Part shown: positions 53,265 to 61,957 of the stretch, piece by piece | Layout: every line of letters begins with the position of its first letter | How positions within the stretch are numbered: the first letter of the stretch is position 1 | NCBI GenBank assembly: GCA_905221605.1 | Contig: CAJNDS010000327.1 | Coordinates: forward strand, 1 to 64,000 | DNA: 64,000 nucleotides | Reading direction: 5' to 3' | Source of the DNA: Symbiodinium natans | Lineage: Eukaryota > Sar > Dinophyceae > Suessiales > Symbiodiniaceae | Notes under the pieces: model-generated | Seen by the model: the letters and a program-made list of their open reading frames with translations, nothing else | What the model was told of the DNA's origin: nothing | Databases searched by the model: none | Made by a program: the position numbers and the translations under genes

Positions 53265-54052
53265 TCCATGATTCGGGCTTTGCTTTGAGGACTCCTGAAC
53301 AGTGAATGTGTGTGGTAGCTCAAGAAACGACAGATCAATCGACTAACCCTCTCGTTTTTCCGGAAGAATTCATGTCATGGCTTGTGAGTCCAATCTTGGT
53401 CCAACTTTAAGCCCCGCGGCAAGACTTGAACGAAAAGAAGTCCCCAGAAAGCCTGGCGTCGCCACGAAAAGCTGCTGATTTCGCCGCTGAGTTTTGCGCC
53501 ACATTTCTGGAAGGTCAGCAGTTCATGAGCTGCCAGAGGAGGAGGTGCCAGAGCTCGGAAGCATCCACTTGCCTGATTCACGCGGCATACCGGGGCAATT
53601 TCAGGTGGTTGAACTCTGATCGCAAACCACGCCGCCTGCGAGCCGTCCTCGGAAAAGGGCGGAAATGTGGTGGACTGGTTTGTGCTTTCGCAGCGACACC
53701 AAGGCCGAGTTTTCTGCAGGCAGTTCTTCAGAAATGGACGGAGAAACTTCGGTGAGTCGGACTTGAAAAGCATGCTGAACCATGCCCTGATCATCCGGCA
53801 CGCCGCTGATTGTGCGGTCTTTGCCCCAATGTTGTGGCCCATTGCTCTGAGTCGCGGGAAAATGCGTGATGCTTTTTCATGTTCCCCGTGTTTGGTCAGT
53901 CTGCTGCAGCCCATGTTCCTGAAACCTTCAATTCTGACCAACACAACGGCATTGAAGTCACAGAAATGTATACAGAGAGGAGGCTTTTGACGTATCTCAA
54001 GCGTCTGCTGCCGGTCGGTTTCTGCCGAGAAAGATTTCCCCCCTACTAGAAA

Positions 54053-54104
54053 TCCCTAAACCCTAAACCCTAAACCCTAAACCCTAAACCCTAAACCCTA
54101 AACC
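54053..54104. repeat. CCCTAAA array
   Basis: Seven perfect units. Confidence 0.96.
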
Positions 54105-56265
54105 TGATGCCCCCATGCCCCGGCAGGCCGATGCCACCTATGCCTCGCTTGGCTTCCGGCTCTGCCAGTTGGCCAGGCAGGTGCATGGGGCGCGGCTGAT
54201 CGATGTGCTGGACACAAATCGTGGGACATTTCGGATTCTGGGTTTTGGTGGGAAAGGGCTTTTGAGCTTTTGTGGCGCCCGAGGCGCGAGAGTTTTTTGC
54301 TTTAGAGAAAGATGCGCATCTTGTGCCTCAAGAGGAAGACTCACCCTTGACTTTCAGCAAGCTCAATGTTTCGACTTTGCCTTAAACCATTTGATGGTTG
54401 TCCTTTTCTTGGTCTGCTGGCCATTTGCAATTCTATCATGGCCAATCTACTTAATATCGCTGTGTCAAAGTTGGCTTGCCAGTGTTTCATACAGAATGCC
54501 AGACTTCGCGCGGTTTCATGACTGTGCACGACTGGACATATTCTGCTGCACCCTAAACCCTAAACCTTAACCCTAAACCCTAAACCCTCAACCCCAGGAC
54601 CATTGTTCCTGGCAGCGCAAGAGAATGTGATGAGACGTCAGTCAAGAACCTGCTGGCGGCCAGAGCGCGTCCTGGCTTAGGGATACTTGGAATTTAGGAT
54701 TATTAGGGTTTAGGGTTTAGGGTTTAAGGGTGTAGGGTTTAGGGTTATGGTTTTTTGCTAGGGTTTCCAAGTTCCGCACAGGTTGGTTTTCCCTCTGACC
54801 CCGTGGAGTGTGCCGCGCGCTTCGGATTCTTAGTTAGTTTGAGTAAGTACACTTTAACCACTTTTTTTTTGGGATAGGCACTCCCCCTAATAACTGAACG
54901 TGTGCACGCTTTTTTTTTTTGGGGGGCTTCGGAACTCAGCAACGAAGGATTCCTTGGGTGCTGAAGTTGCTGCTGGCCGCGAGGGCCCCAGGGGCAGCCA
55001 GCTCTCTTTCGGCTTTGAAGTTTGGCGCATGAGCGCAACACGTGGATGTAGAAAGGACTTGCTGGTAGGGAATGCAAGGAAGAGGTACCCTATATCCCCC
55101 CCATACTACCCTTTAAAGGGAATTACACAGGGCTCATTCCCCTACCACAGCAAGAGGATCCTCATCAAGGCGGGGCGCGGCGGATGACCTGAAGCTGTTC
55201 GCAAAACGGCCTCGGAGGCTGTTGATGACCTCGCAGGGGCTGCTTTCCTGTGGCTTTTAAGCCGGAACAGACAAGCTTCCGAGCTTTGCCCAAGCCAAAC
55301 CGTAGTTCTGAGATAGGACAGAATCCAGTGGAGGAAGTTGACGGTTGCTACAATCTCCATTTCCAAGGTGGCGACTCCAATGACCGCAACTGCCATCAGC
55401 CCGGTACATTTATGTCCGTCTCACTACCCACTTCTACTTCGAGGTCTCCGTGGTAAAGTCTGGACCTCCTGATGGCCGTGGGCTACGCGCGCGACGGCGA
55501 GACGCCCGCAGCAGACCCTGCCGGGCTGGAGCCCAGGAACCTATGGCTTGCATTCGGACTGATGGGCTGCTCCAGGCGAACCTCTATCCCCCTTTGGATT
55601 CTTTTTTTTTTTTGTTTTGAATTTTTCGTTTGTATACAAACCCAAGAGGGATATTGTCCATTTTTTTAATTCAGGTTCTAAGGGGAGATAGGAACACCCA
55701 GCAATCAGTCATGCCGGGGCTGGAAGGTGAAAGGCAGCACGTGGGGGATGGGCGCCAGTGGGGCTTCTCTACTCCTATCATTCTCTTCGTGACCCTCGAT
55801 GGACAGAGTCAGAGTTCTGAAGTGCCACTGGCAGAGACGAAAGTGACTGCTTTCGACTTGTGGCCCTTGGTTGGGTGGCATCGATCCGCAACGCTCCTGG
55901 TGACTGGCGCCCGGCCCTTCGTGTAACTCCGACGGCAGATCGAGCAGGCCGATGCTCACAGGAAGGCGCGCACAGCGAAGAGGCCGTGAAGTGAGGAAAG
56001 CTGGCGCCCTGGCAAGTGGTTTCCGGCGATAAAGTTCTCGCCCCTCCTGGTGTTTGTTGGTATTTTCAGAGCCTACACCTTTTCCGGCCAAAAGGCATCC
56101 CCTCCAAAGTGATTACATCCATGCAGCACGGCACCATTCCTGAGTTTCGTGATTCGAGAGTAAGCCGTAATCAGTTTCTTGCAGCCCACATACTGGTTGC
56201 CTTTGTTGAGAAAAGGGTAACACGGACATTGGGAATTGAGCGTTGAACTTATGCTCCATGACCCC

Positions 56266-56425
56266 AAAAAACCTAAACCCTAACCCTACCCTAACCCTAA
56301 ACCCTAAACCCTAAAACCCCTAAACCCTAAACCCTAAACCCTAAAACCCTAAACCCTAAACCCCTAAACCCTAACCCCTAACCTAACCCTAACCCTAAAC
56401 CCTAACCCTAAACCCCAACCCTAAA
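56266..56425. repeat. CCCTAAA/CCCTAA array
   Basis: The longest mixed array (about 160 bp), with CCCTAAA, CCCTAA and CCCCTAAA units. The mixture of 6-, 7- and 8-base units is unlike the cleaner arrays near 39.4 kb. Confidence 0.95.
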
Positions 56426-56439
56426 AGAAATTGTATGTG

Positions 56440-56625
56440 GTATCATTCTGAATTTTCAAGGTATTTTCTAAACAGCTGCAAGCCGAGTTTAAGTCGAGGC
56501 CAAATGCTCATTTACTTAAACCTCGCCCTCCCCTCCCCTCCTAGTGTAATCTGAACTTTCAAGTTTTTGTCTCAACAGCTGACGAGCCGAGCTGAAAAAA
56601 ATTGCTCAATCTACCTCGCCCCCCC
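56440..56625. repeat. Imperfect tandem repeat of about 100 bp
   Basis: TCTGAATTTTCAAGGTATTTT...AACAGCTGCAAGCCGAG...TGCTCATTTAC..ACCTCGCC is followed by TCTGAACTTTCAAGTTTTTGT...AACAGCTGACGAGCCGAG...TGCTCAATCTACCTCGCC. Confidence 0.75.
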
Positions 56626-56848
56626 CCCCCCCCTCCTCGAGCCCTCGCTCTCTACCTCGCGCCTCCCCCCTCCCCCCCCTCCCCCCCCCTCCCCCCCTCC
56701 CCCCCTCCCCCCTCCCCCCTCCCCCCCTCCCCCCCCTCCCCCCCTCCCCCCCTCCCCCCCCTCCCCCACTTCCCCCCGCCCCCCCTTCCCCCCCCCCCCC
56801 CCCCCCCCTCCCCTCTCTTCTCCCCCCCTCCCCTCCTCCCCCCCACCC
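56621..56848. repeat. C/T-only polypyrimidine tract
   Basis: About 225 bp of CCCCCCT-type units with very few purines on the plus strand. The minus strand is G-rich. Such tracts can form triplex or quadruplex DNA. Pro-rich and Gly-rich frames across it are not genes. Confidence 0.95.
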
Positions 56849-56871
56849 CATTTTAAAAATCGAAACTTTCG

Positions 56872-56990
56872 GAAATTTCGTACGAAACTTTCGTACGAAA
56901 CTTTCGTACGAAACTTTCGTACGAAACTTTCGTACGAAACTTTCGTACGAAACTTTCGTACGAAACGTTTCGTTCGAAACGTTATTGGGA
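56872..56990. repeat. 13-bp tandem repeat CGTACGAAACTTT
   Basis: About seven perfect units, each with the palindrome CGTACG, with degenerate copies on both sides (CGAAACTTTCGGAAATTT and CGAAACGTTTCGTTCGAAACG). It abuts the C/T tract. Confidence 0.95.
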
Positions 56991-57178
56991 CCCAAACCCT
57001 ATACAATTTCTATAAACCCTAAACCTAAGCCCTAAACCCTATACCCTACATGTGAATGTGTAGTTCCACGCAGGAACCCACGGCCCTAGACCCTGAGCCG
57101 CATAAAAAAACAAGCACTTCCGAGAATCGCCCAGAGAGCCCCCAATACTGTGCCCCCCCTTCATGAAGGAAATGGAAC

Positions 57179-57438
57179 TTAGGGTTTAGGGTTTAGGGTT
57201 TAGGGTTTAGGGTTTAGGGTTTAGGGCTAGGGCAATTATACAAAAAAGGGGGCCCTTAGCCTGACTTTAGGCATGTTCCCTCAACAAAAAGGGACCCTTC
57301 GCCTGGATTTGAGGCACATTTCCTTCTTTAATTGGGCTCTGGGACCCTGAGTCTGATTTTTTGGGTACACTCCTTCTTGAAAAGGGGGTTTAGGGTTTAG
57401 GTTTAGGGTTTAGGGTTTAGGGTTTAGGGTTTAGGGTT
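57179..57438. repeat. Two TTTAGGG arrays flanking degenerate AAAAGGGACCCTTAGCC repeats
   Basis: Arrays at 57179-57232 and 57387-57438 face the same way. Between them, and again at 57480-57620, are diverged copies of an AAAAAGGGACCCTTAGCCT...TTAGGCATATTCCTTC unit of about 55 bp. Confidence 0.8.
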
Positions 57439-57479
57439 TTGGGCTCCAAGCCTGTAGCCCCTAATGAAGGAATAGACCT

Positions 57480-57630
57480 TCAATTAAAAAAAAGGAGATC
57501 CTTAGCCGTAGTCCTTCAAGTAAAAAACAAGGGATCCTTAGCCTTAGTCCTTCGATTGACAATTAAAAAAAGGGATCCTGAGCCTTAGACTGATTTTAGG
57601 CATATTCCTTCTTGAAAAGGGGGGTCTTGG
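57480..57630. repeat. AAAAAGGGATCCTTAGCC repeat cluster
   Basis: Three or four diverged copies of a 45-60-bp unit (AATTAAAAAAAGGGATCCT.AGCCTTAG.C), continuing the cluster between 57238 and 57385. Confidence 0.75.
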
Positions 57631-57684
57631 GCTCTTTGGGCCAGCGCTGCCCTCCGCGCTTTGCGGACAACGTGTGGTCCGTGA

Positions 57685-57778
57685 ACCCTAAACCCTAAAC
57701 GCTAAACCCTAAACCCTAAACCCTAAACCCTAAACCCTAAACCCTAAACCCTAAACCCTAAACCCTAAAACCTAAACC
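57685..57778. repeat. CCCTAAA array
   Basis: About thirteen units with one CGCTAAA and one CCTAAAA variant. Confidence 0.96.
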
Positions 57779-57854
57779 CGATTCAGTGCCGGCCATGTTG
57801 GGGACCATCTGCTCGAGGGGTGAGGAGTGGTAGGCTCCAGACCCTTCAACCCCC

Positions 57855-58040
57855 CAAACATGTCCTACACCCCTTAAACCCCTTAAACCCCTTAAACCCC
57901 TTAAACCCCTTAAACCCCTTAAGCCCCTTAAACCCCTTAAACCCCTTAAACCCCTTAAACCCCTTAAACCCCTAAAACCCCTAAACCCTACACCCCTAAA
58001 CCCTTAAACCCCTTAAACCCCTGAACCAATTAAACCCCTT
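57855..58040. repeat. CCCCTTAAA array
   Basis: A distinct 9-base variant, CCCCTTAAA, in about sixteen units. It gives way to CCCTAAA forms in the middle. It is local to this place. Confidence 0.95.
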
Positions 58041-58875
58041 AACCCTGCTCCCCAGGAGGAGGAAGGCTATGGCTTTGCGAACGCCCTGTGGACCAAGGGT
58101 TCCGGGTTTAGGGTTTCCGGGCATTGCAGAGAAGCCACACATCAACCCGCCCTCCTTTGCAAGTTGCATCCCTCTGTCTTTTGAGTGCTCCTGGTAAAGC
58201 ATAGGCCAGCGTAGCCCCGAGACTCAGATCAGCTTTCGAACCTGCGCGTGAGGGTGCGCACTTCCTCAAGTTGGGAGCAGCTTCTGCGCGAGCTCCGGGC
58301 TCGAAATTCCCGGGTGCGAGACATTTGCTGAGGGCTTCGAGCTTCTGGTCCCATCTGGTCCCCCTAATCGACTTATCACATCTGAACACTCTTCCCTAGT
58401 CCAACCAACATGCGGTGCAACATGGGACTTGAGTTTCTTCGGAGTCTTATGAGTCCTTTAGGGCGGCCCCCTAACATCGGACTGACGGTGTTCGTAACAA
58501 AAAAATTGCCCCAAAGCGCTGGCTAAGCCACGGCAGGTTGCAGAGCTGAAGGAAGCACCCTGGCTGGACTCTGAGGCGGGAAGCCTCCGTAGCACCGATA
58601 CGCAGTGGTGGCGGAGGGCAGAGGCAAAGCAGGAACAAAAAGTCGCATCCGAGGTCAAGGCTCTGCTTGGATGGCCACAGAGCTTGTGTGGAGTTGGCTT
58701 CTCCTCACTCTCTCTCTCTCTCTTTTTTTCGGCAGCCCTTGTGCCAGGGTCCCGCTGCAGAGTTTGCGTGCAGTGCTTCCGAGGCAAACAGGCAACCAGC
58801 AACGAATTGATGCATTGGCTCAGTGTGAAGAGCAGTAGCAGTCCTCTCCCACATCTCCCACATCTCCCTTAGGAA
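58041..58875 (+). promoter_or_regulatory. Upstream region of NOTUM-like gene 1, with possible trans-splice acceptor
   Basis: No gene is recognised. From about 58565 to 58875 the sequence is repeated upstream of gene 2 (61670-61957). A pyrimidine run (CTCTCTCTCTCTTTTTTTCGGCAG, cut at about 58736) lies 140 bases before the ATG. The equivalent place in copy 2 also ends GCGCAG. Dinoflagellate mRNAs receive a spliced leader at such AG sites, so this may be the acceptor. Confidence 0.4.
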
Positions 58876-60846
58876 ATGACCGCAGCGGCTGGGCATGTTT
58901 CGCAGATGCGGGCCCTGTTGGCCCAGGTCTTTGGCCCCGGTCGACCGTCAGACAAGGATCTGGAGGAGCAGCAAAACCTTCTGCCAGCGGGGGCGCCAGG
59001 CTCCGGCGACGCCTGTGTGTCCCTGGTGGTGGGGACGCTGCTGGCAGCCGCATCGCTGGTCAGCGTCGGCGTGGTGGTCTTCAGTGCATTTTTGGACACA
59101 TGGCTTTGGCCCGTGTTGGGCGTGTTGCTTTTGCTGGGGCACGGCTTCCTGATCAAGGCCACGGCGGCCACGGCGGCTACGGACGGGAAGCCGAACGCCT
59201 GGAACTTCTCCCACGCCGCCCTGGTGTGTGAGGCCCTCGCCTACGCGGCCCTGGCGCCCACGTACTTCTTCCGCTCCCTGGTGGTGCCCTGGTGGTGGTG
59301 GAACGCAGTGGCGCTGCTTCTCCTGCTTCCTGCCACGGTGCTGCTCGTGTGCTTGATCTACAACAACCTCCGCAGCGGCTCACGTAGACAGAAGGCAGCT
59401 GTTCCAGGCTACGTGATGATTGCGGCGACTTGCTTGCTTGTGGCTCTCTTGCTGATCTTCGCGGGCAACGTGGGCATCCAGACCCTTTCGATGCCCCTCT
59501 TCCTCTCGAGGGACGTCTTGGAGAGGGTGGGCGTCGTCCGGACCTTCAACGAGTTCAAGGGCGGAGAGGGAGACAGCTCCATCAGCTACCAAACCTGCGA
59601 CCTGGCAACTTCGAAGTGCAGCCTCGGCGATTTCGCTCGGGATGAGTGGACGGCCGTGCGCCCGGGAGGGTCCACCAGCTGCATGGTGGGTGACTTTGAG
59701 TTCCTGGTCTACAGGGGTGACCCCAAGAAAGTCCTTCTGCACATGCATGGCGGAGGGGCCTGTTGGAATTGGGTCACGTTCCTTTTGGATGCATGCACGC
59801 GCACGGCGCCCATGACCCCGAGCGGGATCTTCAACGCCTCGGAGCCGGGCAATCCATTCTACGGCTGGACCGTCATTGACGTTCCGTACTGCTCCGGCGA
59901 CATCTTCGGGGGCGCCACGGAGAACTTCTGGATCCTCGCGCACCAGACCGCCAGCGCCTGGAAGAAGCAGTCGGGCTATGCCAACATGGACGCCGTCATG
60001 ACATGGACTCACGAGCAGTTCGGGGGCCACGCCGGCGACGACGGCCACGCCGGCGACGGCGGCCACGGCCTGGATCGGCTCTCGAGCCTCGTCGTGTCAG
60101 GCGAGTCCGCAGGTTCCCTGGGCCTTCAGATCTGGGGCAGTGACATCCTGACCCGCCTCGAGGGCAAGTACGACCCCAAGGGCACCTACTTCATCGGCGA
60201 CTCCTTCCTCGGGGTGATGGTGGATGACCAGGACTTGCTGCAACGGCAGGTGATCGACTACTGGAGATTGTGCGACTCCGGTGTCGTCCCACCCGACCTG
60301 AGCCCAAAATGCCACCCGGATGAGCTTTTCCTGGCCGACTTCGTTGAGGACACCTTGCAGAAGTTCCCCGATGTTCGCTACCTCATGCTGAGCAGCAAGT
60401 TCGACATGGTCCAGAAGGCCTTTGCAGACATGCTTGTGATCCTGGATGACTTGTGGCTGATCGCCACCCAGGGCTGGGACAAGGTACCCAAGTTCACCAA
60501 TGCCTCGTTCTACGAGGAGGTCAGCGAGCAGCTGAAGCCGTATTCTGCCTATCCTCAGTTCTCAGCCTACCTTGTGGATTCCAATCAGCACACGTACACC
60601 TGTTTCGACATCGGCTGCATCGACATGGCGACGCCTGCAGGGCCGCTGAACAACTGCAGCAGCCCAGATGTCGGAGAGCGCCTGCTCCCCTGGCTGACGC
60701 CAGACGAGACCACCCGGCCTCTGTACCAATGCTACGACCTCACGCGTGATTCCCCCATGTGGACGGGCCCCTACTGCAACCGTTCCCTGCCCTGGGTGGC
60801 GGGCAAGTGTCATTCGCGACCCGGCGTCCAGTGCAAGGACTACTGA
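58876..60846 (+). CDS. Five-pass membrane protein with NOTUM/pectin-acetylesterase-type hydrolase domain, copy 1
   Basis: 656 aa, intronless. Residues 1-45 are polar. Five hydrophobic helices lie at about 47-73, 77-94, 112-133, 139-162 and 178-197. An alpha/beta hydrolase of the pectinacetylesterase-NOTUM family follows: HGGGACW (291-297, oxyanion hole), DVPYCSGDIFGG (about 336), nucleophile Ser411 in SGESAGS, probable Asp510 (SSKFD) and His572 (SNQHTY). The C-terminus has paired Cys (CFDIGC, CNRS, GKCHSRPGVQC). Family members remove acetyl or fatty-acyl groups: plant enzymes from pectin, animal NOTUM from Wnt. The substrate here is unknown. The hydrolase part probably faces the lumen or outside. 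A Gly/His/Asp-rich loop lies at about 383-397. The start is the only ATG that gives the conserved MT..AGHVSQMRALL N-terminus. Confidence 0.88.
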   Translation: MTAAAGHVSQMRALLAQVFGPGRPSDKDLEEQQNLLPAGAPGSGDACVSLVVGTLLAAASLVSVGVVVFSAFLDTWLWPVLGVLLLLGHGFLIKATAATAATDGKPNAWNFSHAALVCEALAYAALAPTYFFRSLVVPWWWWNAVALLLLLPATVLLVCLIYNNLRSGSRRQKAAVPGYVMIAATCLLVALLLIFAGNVGIQTLSMPLFLSRDVLERVGVVRTFNEFKGGEGDSSISYQTCDLATSKCSLGDFARDEWTAVRPGGSTSCMVGDFEFLVYRGDPKKVLLHMHGGGACWNWVTFLLDACTRTAPMTPSGIFNASEPGNPFYGWTVIDVPYCSGDIFGGATENFWILAHQTASAWKKQSGYANMDAVMTWTHEQFGGHAGDDGHAGDGGHGLDRLSSLVVSGESAGSLGLQIWGSDILTRLEGKYDPKGTYFIGDSFLGVMVDDQDLLQRQVIDYWRLCDSGVVPPDLSPKCHPDELFLADFVEDTLQKFPDVRYLMLSSKFDMVQKAFADMLVILDDLWLIATQGWDKVPKFTNASFYEEVSEQLKPYSAYPQFSAYLVDSNQHTYTCFDIGCIDMATPAGPLNNCSSPDVGERLLPWLTPDETTRPLYQCYDLTRDSPMWTGPYCNRSLPWVAGKCHSRPGVQCKDY

Positions 60847-61957
60847 GGCTTGTGGGGACCTCACGAGTTGTTTCCTCAATTTTGACTGGCCCCTGCTGCT
60901 TTTGTTCCATGCTCTGGGTGCCGGGTAACTGTTACACGCGACCCGATGTCCAGTGCAAGAACTCATGAGGCCTGTGAGTTTGTACAGGAGGCGCTGTTCC
61001 GGTGTACCTCAACTGTTTGAACGTTTCCTCCCGCGAAACATTTGTGCTCGGTCTTATTAACTTTATCTGCGCGCCGCCCTCAGAAGTAAGAGTGGTGAAT
61101 GCTTCTGCAGATGTAAAGATGTGCCGTCTTTACTCTTCACGGAAAAGCGGCCGCACAATGAAGCCTGACCAGCGGACAGCGACACCGACAGTCAATGCAA
61201 GCTGCCAGCAGTCATGGCAGGTTGGCTCACAGACATGATGTACCAGGTGCTGAATCTTGATCGCGTAGCTGGTTTGGCTGTGCAAACCGAACTTTCTGGG
61301 AATGAGCTTTCCCGACATTTCAAGACAAACCAGAGCCCGGCAACACCCGTGGATCACGAAAAAAACCCCGCTCTCCCCCCCCAGAAGTAGCATCGAATGT
61401 GCCGCCATGATCCGTCGCTGGATACGCAAACCCTTCGCGCAGGCTTGCGAAGCGCCGGGCTCGCAGCGAGTCCCTACTTTCAGGGTTTGGGAGAGTTCTT
61501 GTTTGTCTCTTTGCATGGCCCGCCTTTCTGCTAGGGTTCGTTCTAGTTTCGTGGGCCGCTTTTCGAACCCTTGTGGCGACTTTGCTGAGGTCTCTAGTTC
61601 CAGGGTGGTAAGCTTGCGGCAGCACAACCCAGTATTCCCCTCGCAGGCTGCAAAGCTGCAGCGAGGTAGATGGACTCAGAGGCGGAAGCCTCAGTAGCAC
61701 CGATACGCAGTGGTGGCGGAGGGCAGAGGCAAAGCAGGAACAAAATGTCGCATCCGAAGTCAAGGCTCTGCTTGGATGGCCACAGAGCTTGTGTGGAGTT
61801 GGCTTCTCCTCTCTCTTGTTGCATTTCTTGTGGCGCAGCCCTTGCGCTAGGGTCTGCCGCAGAGTTTGCGCAGGCAACCAGCAACGAATTGACGCCCTGG
61901 CTCAGTGTGAAGAGCAGTAGCAGTCCTCTCCCACATCTCCCACATCTCCCTTAGGAA
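60847..61957 (+). other. Spacer between NOTUM-like genes, with relic C-terminus
   Basis: Holds a 54-bp relic of the gene's C-terminus (60915-60968), then unassigned sequence, then about 290 bp (61670-61957) repeated from 58565-58875. Confidence 0.7.
60915..60968 (+). pseudogene. Relic of the NOTUM-like gene 3' end
   Basis: Encodes WVPGNCYTRPDVQCKNS and a stop, against WVAGKCHSRPGVQCKDY at the end of both full genes. It is followed by the 3' flank CCTGTGAGTT..GTACAGGAGGCGC, which also follows gene 2. Only the last 17 codons of the ancestral copy remain. Confidence 0.85.

Larger units (their letters stand above)
51611..56265. other. Stretch with arrays and a MITE but no recognised gene
   Basis: Telomere-like arrays at 52826-52887, 54053-54104, 54549-54595 and 54698-54750, an AT-rich patch at 52685-52765, and a CTTGGAGG-family MITE at 53124-53264. 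Frames at 53375-53990 and 54115-54570 are fairly long but have no domain I recognise. Confidence 0.5.

Noticed and set aside
56872-56990. CRISPR array
   Set aside because: The 13-bp units are contiguous with no spacers, and the host signals are eukaryotic. The telomere-like arrays fail the test for the same reason.
56567-57022. Pro-rich and Gly-rich frames
   Set aside because: They come from the C/T-only tract and exist in several frames and both strands.
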